This document shows, piece by piece, positions 36,519-45,978 of a stretch of DNA of 64,000 bases. This DNA is from Fusobacterium sp. JB019 (GTDB lineage Bacteria; Fusobacteriota; Fusobacteriia; Fusobacteriales; Fusobacteriaceae): assembly GCA_030673965.1 (NCBI GenBank), contig JAUTCN010000007.1:79997-143996 (forward strand), given 5' to 3'. Both the position numbers and the translations under genes were made by a program. Within the stretch, counting starts at the first letter, position 1. The number at the start of each line of letters is the position of its first letter. The notes beneath the pieces were generated by a model. It made no database searches, had not been told where the DNA came from, and saw only the letters and a program-made list of their open reading frames with translations.

Positions 36519-37433
36519 ATGATAGGAATAGTTATAGCTGGTCCTACTGGAGTAGGAAAAACAGAGTTGTCTTTAAAAATAGCTAAATTATTACAAGGAG
36601 ACATAATTTCTGCAGATTCAGCCCAAGTATACAAAGGAATGAATGTAGGTACTGCTAAAATAACAGAAGAAGAAAAGCAGGGAATTAAGCATTATATGCT
36701 TGATATAGTAGAACCTATTGAAAAATATAGCGTTGGAGATTATCAAAAAGAAGTTGATAAAATTTTAAAAGAAAAAGAAGAAAAAAATGAAGATATAGTA
36801 TTAACTGGAGGAACTGGTCTTTATATAAAATCTATAACTGAAGGGTTAGCTGATTTACCTAAGGCAGATAAAAAATTAAGAGAAGAAATGAAAAAATATT
36901 CTGATTCAGAACTTTTAGAAAAATTAAAATCATTAGATGAGGAAGCTGCTAATAATATCCATGAAAATAATAGAAAAAGAGTGGAGAGAGCTTTGGAAGT
37001 TTGTATTTTAACCGGGAATAAATTCTCAGAAATTTCTAAAAAGAATATAAAAAATAATAATTATAAATTTTTAAAGTTATATCTAACAAGAGATAGAAAA
37101 AATTTATACGAAAGAATAAATAAAAGAGTAGACATAATGATGGACCAAGGTCTTTTAGAAGAAGTAAAATCTTTGTATGATAAATACACTGGAGAAATTT
37201 TAAAAAAGATAAATATAATTGGATATAACGAACTTATAGATTATTTAGAAAATAAATTAACTCTAGATGAAGCTGTAAATGCTATTAAAAAAAATTCAAG
37301 AAGGTATGCTAAAAGACAGATAACTTGGTTTAAAAAAGAAGAAGAGTACATATCTATAGATGTTGAAAAATTGTCTGAAGATGAGATAATATCAAAGATT
37401 CAAAAGCTTTATTCATCAAAGATAGACGAATAA
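36519..37433 (+). CDS. miaA: tRNA dimethylallyltransferase
   Basis: Adds an isopentenyl group to A37 of tRNAs reading UNN codons. 304 residues; P-loop GPTGVGKTELS near 8-18, ISADSAQVYKGMNVGTAK and LTGGTGLYIKSI are the family signatures. Begins 17 bases after obgE with AAGGAGC upstream. Confidence 0.96.
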   Translation: MIGIVIAGPTGVGKTELSLKIAKLLQGDIISADSAQVYKGMNVGTAKITEEEKQGIKHYMLDIVEPIEKYSVGDYQKEVDKILKEKEEKNEDIVLTGGTGLYIKSITEGLADLPKADKKLREEMKKYSDSELLEKLKSLDEEAANNIHENNRKRVERALEVCILTGNKFSEISKKNIKNNNYKFLKLYLTRDRKNLYERINKRVDIMMDQGLLEEVKSLYDKYTGEILKKINIIGYNELIDYLENKLTLDEAVNAIKKNSRRYAKRQITWFKKEEEYISIDVEKLSEDEIISKIQKLYSSKIDE

Positions 37434-37455
37434 TTAACTTGATAAATGTAACTAG

Positions 37456-37469
37456 TTATGATATCATAA
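37456..37469. promoter_or_regulatory. 14-bp perfect palindrome over the -35 region of the partner-switch operon
   Basis: TTATGATATCATAA precedes TATAAT (37477-37482) by 7 bp and so covers the -35 position. A repressor site or a binding site for a special activator is likely. Confidence 0.5.
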
Positions 37470-37495
37470 AATAGTGTATAATAGGAGTTATAATT

Positions 37496-37882
37496 ATGAA
37501 AAAAGTAGTGTTTTTCCTTGGGTTAGTTTTTTTATTTATATCGTGCTCTAACAATCAAATAAAAGTTGCAGATGAAGATATTAATATTTTCTTTAAACAT
37601 ATAAAAACTAATATAAAAAAAAATAATATCTCAGCTATAGAAAGTGATTTTAAAAAGAGTATTTACAACAGAAAAACTATTGAAGAATTAAAAAAATATA
37701 ATTTTGAAAATATAAAAATTGTTTTTAGTAAGGCTGAAATTCAAGGGAATAATGCAAGAAATATTATAGGTTTAATTTTTTCAGAAGAAGTAATTTATTT
37801 GCATGGAGAATATAAGCTTACAAAAGGAAAATGGAAAATAGAGAGGGTGGAAAATGGAAGAAAAGGTATTGAAAAAAAATGA
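37496..37882 (+). CDS. Small lipoprotein, function unknown
   Basis: 128 residues. The first 17 residues form a lipoprotein signal with the lipobox-like LFISC (Cys17). The mature part (about 110 residues) resembles the small alpha-beta domain of NTF2-like or DUF4878-type lipoproteins in size and pattern (helix-rich start, then strands EVIYLHGEYKLTKGKWKIE), but I cannot assign it. It overlaps the next gene by 29 bases, so it is translated together with the anti-sigma kinase; a membrane-side input for that switch is conceivable. Confidence 0.72.
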   Translation: MKKVVFFLGLVFLFISCSNNQIKVADEDINIFFKHIKTNIKKNNISAIESDFKKSIYNRKTIEELKKYNFENIKIVFSKAEIQGNNARNIIGLIFSEEVIYLHGEYKLTKGKWKIERVENGRKGIEKK

Positions 37883-38264
37883 GATAAAACTTCTTGTTTC
37901 CTCAGCTTTGGAAAATCTTTCCGTTATTAGATCATTAATAAAAACTTATTTAAATCTTCATAGTATAGAAAAGAGAAATATTATGGAAATTTTAACAATA
38001 GTAGACGAATTAGCTACCAATGTTGTGGAACATGGTTATCAATATCAGCCAGGAGAACTAATTATAACAGTTGAAAAAGATGGAAATATTGTTAAATTAG
38101 TAGTAGAAGATAATGGTGTAGGTTTTGATGATGAAAAAATCAGCAAAGAAGAAGGCGGAATGGGTCTTAAAATAGCTAAAAAAATGTCTGATAACTTTAA
38201 AATTGAGAAGAAGTCAAATGGAACAAAGTTTAAAGTTGAAAAGAAAATCAAGGAGGGGAAATAA
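37854..38264 (+). CDS. RsbW/SpoIIAB-like anti-sigma serine kinase (HATPase_c)
   Basis: 136 residues, a stand-alone GHKL ATPase. N box with Glu52 and Asn56 in VDELATNVVEHGY, G1 box VVEDNGVGFD (86-90) and G2 box GGMGLKIAKK (101-110) are intact, so kinase activity is expected. In Bacillus such kinases bind a sigma factor and phosphorylate an STAS antagonist. The next gene is that STAS protein, but no sigma factor is nearby, so the regulated partner is unknown. Confidence 0.88.
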   Translation: MEEKVLKKNEIKLLVSSALENLSVIRSLIKTYLNLHSIEKRNIMEILTIVDELATNVVEHGYQYQPGELIITVEKDGNIVKLVVEDNGVGFDDEKISKEEGGMGLKIAKKMSDNFKIEKKSNGTKFKVEKKIKEGK

Positions 38265-38268
38265 TAGT

Positions 38269-38619
38269 ATGGATGCGAATTTTAATATAGTAGACAGGAA
38301 AGAAGGAGATGTAACTATAATAGAAGTTACAGGAGAATTAGATGCTTTAGTGGCACCAAAATTAAAAGAAAAAATTTCAAAAGAAATGGAAAATGGTGAA
38401 AGTAAATTTATCATAAATTTCAAAGAATTAGTTCATATTAATAGTTTAGCAATGGGGATATTAAGAGGAAAATTAAAATCAGCAAAAGAGATGGGTGGAG
38501 ATATTAAACTTTCAAACTTAAACGATCATATTGCATCTATATTTGAAATGATTGGTTTGGATGAAATATTTGAAATATTTGAAAATGAAAAAGAGGCTTT
38601 AGATAGCTTTAAAAAATAA
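38269..38619 (+). CDS. STAS-domain anti-anti-sigma factor (RsbV/SpoIIAA-like)
   Basis: 116 residues, one STAS domain. The phospho-acceptor region reads FKELVHINSLAMGILRG; Ser59 is the only candidate, and the usual Asp-Ser-Ser/Thr-Gly-Leu is replaced by Asn-Ser-Leu-Ala-Met. The reading frame is open upstream to an ATG at 38203, but AAGGAGGGG lies 10 bases before 38269, which is preferred. It pairs with the preceding kinase, 4 bases apart. Confidence 0.88.
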   Translation: MDANFNIVDRKEGDVTIIEVTGELDALVAPKLKEKISKEMENGESKFIINFKELVHINSLAMGILRGKLKSAKEMGGDIKLSNLNDHIASIFEMIGLDEIFEIFENEKEALDSFKK

Positions 38620-38635
38620 ATAAGGAAGTGAAAAT

Positions 38636-40201
38636 ATGGGTTATATGCTAGGGATAGGGACAGGGATACTAGGATTCGCGATAATTTTTGCAGTAGTATA
38701 CAAAAAATCCTCAATAGATAAAAAAATATTAGAATTAAGAGATATGGAAGATGAACAATTAAAAGCTCAAATAAAATCAAAAGAAATATTAAAAAATGCT
38801 GAAGCTGAAGCTAACATCTTAAGAAAAGATGTAGAACTTAAAGCTAAAGAAACAGTTTATCATTTAAAAGAGGAAGCAGATAAAGAGATAAAAATAGCTA
38901 AAAATGAAATAGCTCAAAAAGAATTAAGATTAACAAAAAAAGAAGAGAATTTAGATAATAAATTAGAAAAAATAGAAGAAAAAACAGTTGTTTTAGAAGA
39001 TAAAACAAAGGAATTAGAAAATAAAAAAGTAGAAATACAAGAATTAATAGAAAAAGAAGAAAATGAATTAGAAAGAATATCTGGTCTTTCAAAAGAAGAA
39101 GCAAAGGAATTATTGATAGTTAAGTTAAAGGATAATTTAGCTCATGAATCTGCAGTAGCAATTAAAGAATACGAAGCGAGATTAAAAGAAACAAAGGATG
39201 ATATTTCTAAAAGAATTCTTTCAACTGTTATAGGAAAGGCAGCATCAGAATATGTTGTTGATTCAACTGTATCAGTAGTAAATCTTCCAAATGATGAGAT
39301 GAAAGGAAGAATTATAGGAAGAGAAGGAAGAAATATTAGAACTATTGAAACTTTAACAGGAGTAGATATAATAATTGATGATACTCCAGAAGCAGTTGTA
39401 CTTTCAAGTTATGATGGTGTTAAGAGAGAAATTGCCAAGAGAGCAATAGATAAATTAATAGCAGATGGAAGAATACACCCAGGAAAAATAGAAGAACTAG
39501 TTAATAAATCTAGAAAAGAAATTGAAAAAGATATATTAGAAGCAGGGGAACAAGCTTTAATAGAAGTAGGAGTACAAGGAGTTCATCCTGAAATTGTTAA
39601 AGTATTAGGAAGATTAAAATATAGAACAAGTTACGGACAAAATGTTTTAGTACATTCAATAGAAGTTGCTAAATTAGCAGCTAACTTAGCAGCTGAATTA
39701 GGAGCAAATACAAAACTAGCTAAAAGAGCAGGTTTATTACATGATATAGGTAAAGTATTGACTCATGAAACAGAATCTTCTCATGCTATTATAGGTGCAG
39801 AATTCTTAAAGAAATTCGGAGAAAAAGAAGCTGTTATAAATGCAGTTAAAGCACATCATAATGAAGTAGAAGCAAAAACAGTAGAGGCAGTTTTAGTTCA
39901 AGCTGGGGATGCCGTTTCAGCATCTAGACCAGGAGCTAGAATGGAAACTTTATCTTCTTATTTAAAAAGACTATCTGATTTAGAAGAAATAGCAAAATCA
40001 TTTAAAGGAGTAGAATCATCTTATGCAATTCAAGCTGGTAGAGAGATTAGAATTATAATCAATCCAGATGTTGTAAGTGATGATGAAGCAACTGTTATGG
40101 CAAGAGATATGGCTAAAAAAATAGAAGAAACAATGCAGTATCCAGGACAAATAAAAGTTACTATTTTAAGAGAAACTAGAGCAACAGAATACGCAAAGTA
40201 A
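38636..40201 (+). CDS. rny: Ribonuclease Y
   Basis: Membrane-anchored endoribonuclease that starts mRNA decay. 521 residues: N-terminal membrane helix (about 4-24), long coiled coil rich in Lys and Glu (25-190), KH domain (about 210-275, [18 protein letters not shown]) and HD domain ([10 protein letters not shown], with the metal-binding His-Asp). It starts 17 bases after the STAS gene, so may share that transcript. A strong terminator follows. Confidence 0.96.
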   Translation: MGYMLGIGTGILGFAIIFAVVYKKSSIDKKILELRDMEDEQLKAQIKSKEILKNAEAEANILRKDVELKAKETVYHLKEEADKEIKIAKNEIAQKELRLTKKEENLDNKLEKIEEKTVVLEDKTKELENKKVEIQELIEKEENELERISGLSKEEAKELLIVKLKDNLAHESAVAIKEYEARLKETKDDISKRILSTVIGKAASEYVVDSTVSVVNLPNDEMKGRIIGREGRNIRTIETLTGVDIIIDDTPEAVVLSSYDGVKREIAKRAIDKLIADGRIHPGKIEELVNKSRKEIEKDILEAGEQALIEVGVQGVHPEIVKVLGRLKYRTSYGQNVLVHSIEVAKLAANLAAELGANTKLAKRAGLLHDIGKVLTHETESSHAIIGAEFLKKFGEKEAVINAVKAHHNEVEAKTVEAVLVQAGDAVSASRPGARMETLSSYLKRLSDLEEIAKSFKGVESSYAIQAGREIRIIINPDVVSDDEATVMARDMAKKIEETMQYPGQIKVTILRETRATEYAK

Positions 40202-40214
40202 ATAAGAAAAAAAT

Positions 40215-40242
40215 AGAGAGTATTAAGGTACTCTCTTTTTTT
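40215..40242 (+). terminator. Terminator of rny
   Basis: Stem AGAGAGTA / TACTCTCT, loop TTAAGG, followed by seven T. Confidence 0.92.
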
Positions 40243-40280
40243 ATGTAAAAGATTTTAAATTTTGATTTTAGTATAAAAAA

Positions 40281-40289
40281 TGTTATAAT
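40281..40289 (+). promoter_or_regulatory. Extended -10 promoter of ymdB
   Basis: TGTTATAAT, no clear -35 box. Confidence 0.55.
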
Positions 40290-40331
40290 TATTAGGTATA
40301 ATATAAAATTTTAAAATAGAAAGAAGGAAGT

Positions 40332-41123
40332 ATGAGAGTATTAGTAGTTGGAGATATTGTAGGAAGACCAGGGAGAAAAACATTCGAAGAGTATGTTAAG
40401 AAATTTAAAGAAAAATATGATTTTATAATAGCCAATGGAGAAAATTCAGCAGCAGGATTTGGAATTACATCAAAAATAGCAGAAGAATTCTATGCTTTAG
40501 GAGTAGATGTTATTACAAGTGGAAACCATATTTGGGATAAAAAAGATATATATACATATTTAGAAGGAAATAATAGATTACTTAGACCATTAAATTATCC
40601 AAAAGGAGTGCCAGGAAAAGGATATACAGTAGTAAAAAGTAAATCAGGAATAAATGTAGGAGTAGTATCTTTACAAGGAAGAGTTTTCATGCCACCTACT
40701 GATTGTCCTTTTACAAGATTTTCAGAAGTAATAGATGAGATAAGAGAAAAATGTAAGATAATTATAGTTGATTTTCATGCAGAGGCAACATCAGAAAAAA
40801 TAGCTATGAGTAGATATTTTGATGGTAAAATTTCTGTTTTATATGGGACACATACTCATGTTCAAACAGCAGATGAAAAAATTCTATTAGAGGGAACTGG
40901 TTACATATCAGATGTTGGAATGACAGGATCAGATAATGGAGTTATAGGGATGGATGCAAAATCAATCATTCCTAAATTTCTAGAGTGTCTTCCTCAAAGA
41001 TTTGAGATAGCTACTGGAAAAGAAAGATTAAATGGATTAGAAATTGAAATAGATGAAGAAACAGGAGAATGTACTAGTATAGAGAGAATAAACATGTCTT
41101 TATCCCAAATAGAAATATTTTAA
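40332..41123 (+). CDS. ymdB: YmdB-family metallophosphoesterase
   Basis: 263 residues. Metal-binding motifs GDIVGRPGR, NGENSAAGFG, SGNHIWDKK and YGTHTHVQTAD are all present. In Bacillus YmdB hydrolyses 2',3'-cyclic nucleotides and is needed for biofilm and nanotube formation; its gene follows rny there too, and the same order here supports orthology. First of a close run ymdB-prmA-cmk-waaA-trmB. Confidence 0.94.
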   Translation: MRVLVVGDIVGRPGRKTFEEYVKKFKEKYDFIIANGENSAAGFGITSKIAEEFYALGVDVITSGNHIWDKKDIYTYLEGNNRLLRPLNYPKGVPGKGYTVVKSKSGINVGVVSLQGRVFMPPTDCPFTRFSEVIDEIREKCKIIIVDFHAEATSEKIAMSRYFDGKISVLYGTHTHVQTADEKILLEGTGYISDVGMTGSDNGVIGMDAKSIIPKFLECLPQRFEIATGKERLNGLEIEIDEETGECTSIERINMSLSQIEIF

Positions 41124-41132
41124 GGAGTTAAA

Positions 41133-42062
41133 ATGAAAGTTGAAGAAATAAAAGTTATTTTTGAAAGTGAAGATATAGAGAAATCTAAAAAAGAAATAGG
41201 AGATATATTTTATGATTTTGGAGCAACTGGTCTTAAAATAGAAGAACCTATGACTCATAGAAATGCACTAGATTTTTATAAAAATGAAAAGGATTTTCTT
41301 ATGGTGGATCATGCAATTTCGGCATATTTTCCTTTAAATTTTTATGCTGAAAAAAGAAGAAAAGCAATAGTTAATGCTTTTGAAGAAAAATTTTCAGAGA
41401 GAGAAGATATTGTTTATACAATAGATTTTTATGATTATGATGAAGAGGATTATCAAAACAGTTGGAAAAAATATTTCTATACTCAAAAAATAAGTAATAG
41501 GTTTGTTGTAAAACCTACATGGAGAGATTATGAACCTTTAGAAAATGAATTGATAATAGAAATAGATCCTGGGAGAGCTTTTGGAACAGGGACACACCCT
41601 ACAACTTCTTTATGCATAAAGTTGATGGAAGAAAATATAAGTAAAGAGGATAGAGTAATAGATGTAGGAACAGGATCAGGAATTTTAATGGTTGCTGCTG
41701 AAAAATTAGGAGCAAAGGAAATAATAGGAACAGATATTGATCCTATGGCAGTAGAAGTAGCTAAGGAAAATCTTGAGTTAAATAAGGTTTCTTTAGAAAA
41801 AGCTAAAGCTTATGCAGGGGATTTAATCTCAGTTGTAAAAGAAGATAAATTTGATGTAGTTGTAGCAAATATATTAGCAGATGTATTATTAATATTACTT
41901 AAAGATATATCTAAGGTTGTTAAAAAAGATGGATTGATAATCTTCTCAGGAATAATAGAAGATAAATTAGAAGAAATGAAAAAAGCTATAGAAGAAGAAG
42001 GGTTAGAAATATTAGAAATAAAAGCAGATAAAGAATGGAGAGCAATTTTAATGAGAGCATAA
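41133..42062 (+). CDS. prmA: Ribosomal protein L11 methyltransferase
   Basis: Trimethylates lysines of L11 with S-adenosylmethionine. 309 residues; N-terminal substrate domain (1-~90) and C-terminal Rossmann methyltransferase with DPGRAFGTGTHPTT, VIDVGTGSGILMVAA and VVANILADVL, the PrmA signature. Starts 9 bases after ymdB with AAGGAG upstream. Confidence 0.95.
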   Translation: MKVEEIKVIFESEDIEKSKKEIGDIFYDFGATGLKIEEPMTHRNALDFYKNEKDFLMVDHAISAYFPLNFYAEKRRKAIVNAFEEKFSEREDIVYTIDFYDYDEEDYQNSWKKYFYTQKISNRFVVKPTWRDYEPLENELIIEIDPGRAFGTGTHPTTSLCIKLMEENISKEDRVIDVGTGSGILMVAAEKLGAKEIIGTDIDPMAVEVAKENLELNKVSLEKAKAYAGDLISVVKEDKFDVVVANILADVLLILLKDISKVVKKDGLIIFSGIIEDKLEEMKKAIEEEGLEILEIKADKEWRAILMRA

Positions 42063-42077
42063 AAGGGAGGAAATGAT

Positions 42078-42740
42078 ATGGGAAATTTTGTAATGGCTAT
42101 AGATGGTCCTGCTGGAAGTGGTAAAAGTACAATTGCTAAACTTTTATCAAAAGAGTTTAATTTAACTTATTTAGATACAGGAGCTATGTATAGAATGGTA
42201 GCTTTATACTTTTTAAACAATAATATAAATTTTGATGATATAGTTAAAATTAAAGAGATATTGCCGTTAATAAAAATAGATATAGTGGATGGAAAATTTA
42301 TATTAAATGGAAAAGATGTTTCTTTGGATATAAGGACACCGAGAGTTACAGAAAAAGTATCGTTTGCTGCTAAAATAAAAGAAGTTAGAGAGAAATTAGT
42401 AGATCTTCAAAGAGAAATTAGTTTTGGTAAAAATGTAGTTTTAGATGGAAGAGATATAGGAACAGTTGTATTTCCTAATGCAGATTTAAAAATATTTTTA
42501 ATAGCTTCTCCAGAAGAAAGAGCTAGAAGAAGAGTTAAGGATTATGCAGAAAAAGGAATACAGGAAGATTATGATAAAGTTTTAAAAAGTATAAAAGAAA
42601 GAGATTATATAGATTCTCATAGAGCTGAAAGTCCTTTGAAAAAAGCAGAAGATGCTATTGAATTAGATTCTAGTTCTATGGAAATAGATGAGACAGTTGA
42701 ATTTTTAGGAAAATATATAAAAGAAAAAAAAGGTGAATAA
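42078..42740 (+). CDS. cmk: Cytidylate kinase
   Basis: Phosphorylates CMP and dCMP. 220 residues; P-loop DGPAGSGKSTIAK near 9-21, YLDTGAMYRMVAL, GRDIGTVVFPNA and the CMP-binding RAESPL. Ribosome site GGGAGG. Confidence 0.96.
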   Translation: MGNFVMAIDGPAGSGKSTIAKLLSKEFNLTYLDTGAMYRMVALYFLNNNINFDDIVKIKEILPLIKIDIVDGKFILNGKDVSLDIRTPRVTEKVSFAAKIKEVREKLVDLQREISFGKNVVLDGRDIGTVVFPNADLKIFLIASPEERARRRVKDYAEKGIQEDYDKVLKSIKERDYIDSHRAESPLKKAEDAIELDSSSMEIDETVEFLGKYIKEKKGE

Positions 42741-42742
42741 TA

Positions 42743-43966
42743 ATGATATATAATTTTTTAAGGTTAATTTTATATATACCTTTGATTATAATAAGTTTAT
42801 TTAGTAGAAAAAAAAGAAATTTTATAAAAAAAAGAATCTTTCAAGGATTTAGAAATTTAAAAAATGGAAAAGACTATATTTGGATTCATTGTTCTTCAGT
42901 AGGGGAAATAAATTTATCAGATTCTTTAATAAGAAAAATGTTATTAGAAAGAAAAGAAGAAATTTTAATAACAATGTTTACAGATACTGGCTATGCTACA
43001 GCTAAAAAAAAGTATAAAGCTGAAAGTAGAATAAATATTTGTTATTTTCCAATAGATGATTATTTTTTAATAAGAAAAATTTTATCTAAAATAAATGTAA
43101 AGTTATTAGTTATTGTAGAAACAGAAATTTGGCCAAATTTAATAAAATTAAATTCAAAAAAAGGAAAAGTAATTTTAGTAAACGGTAGAATATCAGATAG
43201 AAGTTATAAGAAATATTTAAAGCTAAGATTTATAACTAAAGCTTTATTAACAGGAAGAATAGATAAATTCTATATGCAAACAGAAATAGATGCAGATAGA
43301 ATAAAAAAAATAGGAGCTACTCCTTCTAAAGTTTCTGTAGTAGGAAATTTAAAATTTGATATTGAATTAGAAGATTATTCAAAAAAAGAAAAAGAGGAAT
43401 TAAAAAATAAGATAAAGGCAGGAAATAGAAAAATATTTGTTGCAGGAAGCACTAGAACTGGAGAAGATGAGGTATTACTTGAAGTTTTTAAACATTTAGA
43501 AAACTATCTTTTAGTTTTAGTTCCAAGACATTTAGAGAGAATTCCAAAATTAGAAAAATTAATAGAAGAAAATAAATTTTCGTTTGAAAAATTAAGTGAA
43601 ATTAAAGAAAAAAAGGATATATTAATAGTTGATAAAATGGGAATATTAAGAAAATTCTATTCTATTAGTGATGTAGCTTTTGTAGGGGGAACTCTTGTAA
43701 ATATAGGAGGGCATAGTTTACTTGAACCTTTATATTATAGAAAAACTCCTATTTTTGGAAAATATCTTCAAAATGTAAAGGATATATCAAAGGAAATTTT
43801 GAAAAGAAATATAGGATTTAAAGTTGAGACATCTGAAGATATATTAAAAATAATAAAAAAAATAGAAAATCATGAAATTAAGAATGAAGAGATAGAAGAT
43901 TTCTTCAATAAAAATAAAAATGTGGCAGATAAAATATTAAAAGAAATAAAAGAATTAATAAATTAA
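42743..43966 (+). CDS. waaA: 3-deoxy-D-manno-octulosonic acid transferase (Kdo transferase)
   Basis: Transfers Kdo from CMP-Kdo to lipid A; its presence shows the organism makes lipopolysaccharide. 407 residues, GT30 family: N-terminal membrane anchor (1-18), IHCSSVGEINLS with the catalytic Glu, VETEIWPNL, FVAGSTRTGEDE and GHSLLEPLYYRKTPIFGKY. It starts 2 bases after cmk. Confidence 0.94.
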   Translation: MIYNFLRLILYIPLIIISLFSRKKRNFIKKRIFQGFRNLKNGKDYIWIHCSSVGEINLSDSLIRKMLLERKEEILITMFTDTGYATAKKKYKAESRINICYFPIDDYFLIRKILSKINVKLLVIVETEIWPNLIKLNSKKGKVILVNGRISDRSYKKYLKLRFITKALLTGRIDKFYMQTEIDADRIKKIGATPSKVSVVGNLKFDIELEDYSKKEKEELKNKIKAGNRKIFVAGSTRTGEDEVLLEVFKHLENYLLVLVPRHLERIPKLEKLIEENKFSFEKLSEIKEKKDILIVDKMGILRKFYSISDVAFVGGTLVNIGGHSLLEPLYYRKTPIFGKYLQNVKDISKEILKRNIGFKVETSEDILKIIKKIENHEIKNEEIEDFFNKNKNVADKILKEIKELIN

Positions 43967-43979
43967 AGTTGGAGGAATA

Positions 43980-44678
43980 ATGGGAGAACAAACAAAAAAA
44001 GAATACTGGAATCATTTTTTTAAGAGACCTAAAAAAAATTATAACCCTTATATGGAAAGATTAAAAGAATATCCAGAATATATAATGTATGATAGAGAAA
44101 TAATGGATTCATACAAAGGAAAATGGAAAGAATATTTTGGGAATGAAAATCCAATATATATAGAAATAGGATCAGGAAGTGGAAATTTTGCAATAGGTAT
44201 GTGTGAGAAATATCCAGAAAGAAATCATATGGCAATAGAACTTAGATTTAAAAGACTTCATTCTTCTGGAAGAAAAGCAAAAAGAAGCAACCTTGAAAAT
44301 GTTCTATTTATAAGAAGATATGGAGAAGAAATTCCTGAATTTGTAGGAGAAAATGAAATAACAGGAATGTACATAAATTTCCCAGATCCTTGGGAAGGAA
44401 ATGAAAAAAATAGAATTATTCAACTTCCTTTATTTGAAACTTTAGATAAAGTATTAAAAGTAGGAGGAAAATTATTTTTTAAAACAGATCATGATGTTTA
44501 TTATGAAGATGTTCTTGAATTATCAAAAGAATTAAAAAATTATAAAGTTGTGTACAATACTCCAGATTTACATAATAGTGAAAAATCTGAAGATAATATT
44601 TTAACAGAATTTGAACAATTATTTTTAAATAAATTTCAAAAAAATATTAATTATATAGAAATAGAAAAAATTAAATAA
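43980..44678 (+). CDS. trmB: tRNA (guanine-N7)-methyltransferase
   Basis: Methylates G46 of tRNA. 232 residues; SAM motif EIGSGSGNFAIGM, MAIELRFKR and NFPDPWEGNEKNRI (the family usually has FPDPWPKxRH; here Pro is replaced by Glu-Gly). N-terminal extension of about 55 residues is rich in aromatic and lysine residues, as is common in Fusobacteria-type sequences. Last gene before a terminator. Confidence 0.93.
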   Translation: MGEQTKKEYWNHFFKRPKKNYNPYMERLKEYPEYIMYDREIMDSYKGKWKEYFGNENPIYIEIGSGSGNFAIGMCEKYPERNHMAIELRFKRLHSSGRKAKRSNLENVLFIRRYGEEIPEFVGENEITGMYINFPDPWEGNEKNRIIQLPLFETLDKVLKVGGKLFFKTDHDVYYEDVLELSKELKNYKVVYNTPDLHNSEKSEDNILTEFEQLFLNKFQKNINYIEIEKIK

Positions 44679-44707
44679 AAAAAGGATGCATAGCATCCTT
44701 TTTTTTT
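44677..44707. terminator. Bidirectional terminator between trmB and sodA
   Basis: Stem AAAAAAAGGATGC / GCATCCTTTTTTT with loop ATA; usable from both sides. Confidence 0.93.
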
Positions 44708-44709
44708 GT

Positions 44710-45321
44710 TTACAAACGATTTGCAACTACATCCCAATCAATGATTTTAATGAAGTTATCAATATAACTACCTCTTAGGTTTTGATAGTCAAGATAATAA
44801 GCGTGTTCCCAAACATCAATAGTAAGAAGAGGTTTAAGATCATTTTTTAAAGGTGTTTCTTGATTAGAAGTGCTTACAATTTTAAGAGAATTGTCTTTAT
44901 CTAATACTAGCCAAGCCCATCCTGATCCAAAATGTGTAAGGGCGGTCTTTTTAAACTCTTCTAAAAATTTATCAACAGAACCAAAATTTTCTTCTAATTT
45001 TAATTTTAATTTTTCAGGTATTTCTTTAGTTTCAGCCTTAGTTAAAGCTTCAAAATAAAATACATGATTAAAAACTCCACCACCATTATTAGTTATTGCT
45101 GTTCTAATATCTTCAGGAACTTTTTTCAAGTTGCTTAAAATATAATTAAGGGAATGTCCTTGCAATTCAGGAGCATTTTCTAAAGCTTTATTTAAATTAT
45201 TAGTATAACCAAGCAAATGCTTGTCATGATGAAATTCTAAAGTTCTTTTAGAAATGCAAGGTTCTAGCTCGGAATAATCAAAGTTTAGTGGTTGTAATTT
45301 AAAAGGATAATGTGTGTTCAT
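44710..45321 (-). CDS. sodA: Superoxide dismutase, Mn-type by key residues
   Basis: 203 residues, Fe/Mn family. Metal ligands appear in EFHHDKHL, VFNHVFYF and DVWEHAYYLDYQN. At the positions that tell Mn from Fe enzymes, it has Gly in GGGVFNH (Fe enzymes have Gln) and Gln in STSNQETPL (Fe enzymes have Ala), the Mn or cambialistic pattern. The presence of SOD indicates some oxygen exposure. It stands alone with AAGGAGG. Confidence 0.93.
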   Translation of the reverse strand: MNTHYPFKLQPLNFDYSELEPCISKRTLEFHHDKHLLGYTNNLNKALENAPELQGHSLNYILSNLKKVPEDIRTAITNNGGGVFNHVFYFEALTKAETKEIPEKLKLKLEENFGSVDKFLEEFKKTALTHFGSGWAWLVLDKDNSLKIVSTSNQETPLKNDLKPLLTIDVWEHAYYLDYQNLRGSYIDNFIKIIDWDVVANRL

Positions 45322-45403
45322 AAATACCTCCTTGGTTAGTAAAAAATATTGTACATACTATAATTATATTATATAAATAATAAAAATCAAATTTTAAATA
45401 AAT

Positions 45404-45976
45404 TTATTTTTTTAAGCAAAGTTCTCTAAATTCTTTAACTGACATTTTATTTTTTGTTATATTTTTAGTTGAAATATTAGAAGAAGAACTAATGCCATAT
45501 TGCATATTGTTTAAAGAATTAATATGAGTTATAGCAATAGCAATAGCATCAGCAGCATCATCTGGGGTAGGTATTTCTTTCATTTTTAAAATACTTTTGA
45601 CCATTAATTGCACTTGCTTTTTCTCAGCTCTACCATATCCAGTAATTCCAATCTTTACTTGAAGTGGAGTATAACTTTTAATTTTTAAACTATTTTTTTG
45701 ACCAGCTAAAAGAATAACTCCCCTAGCTTCTCCAACTGAAATAACTGTTTTATTATTTTTGAAATAAAATAATTCTTCAACAGCCATATGTTCAGGTGAA
45801 TATTTATCTATAATTTCTTCCAATTGATCAAATATTTGTAAAAGCCTTTCTTCCATAGGAAGACCTTTTTCAGTGAAGATACATCCATAATCAATTAATT
45901 TTATTTTTTTATTTTCATAGTCTACTATTGAAAAACCTACAATAGCAGTACCAGGATCTATTCCTAGAATTCTCAT
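45404..45976 (-). CDS. ruvC: Holliday junction resolvase RuvC
   Basis: Cleaves Holliday junctions with RuvAB. 190 residues; catalytic Asp7 in GIDPGTA, Glu in AVEELFYFKNN and the Asp pair in PDDAADAIAIAITH. It starts 2 bases after a LysR gene. RuvA is encoded 6 kb away within another operon, and RuvB is not in the window. Confidence 0.95.
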   Translation of the reverse strand: MRILGIDPGTAIVGFSIVDYENKKIKLIDYGCIFTEKGLPMEERLLQIFDQLEEIIDKYSPEHMAVEELFYFKNNKTVISVGEARGVILLAGQKNSLKIKSYTPLQVKIGITGYGRAEKKQVQLMVKSILKMKEIPTPDDAADAIAIAITHINSLNNMQYGISSSSNISTKNITKNKMSVKEFRELCLKK

Positions 45977-45978
45977 TT

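Noticed and set aside
38526..38780. Open frame antisense to the STAS and rny starts
   Set aside because: Hydrophobic because it mirrors the lysine/glutamate codons; overlaps two well supported genes.
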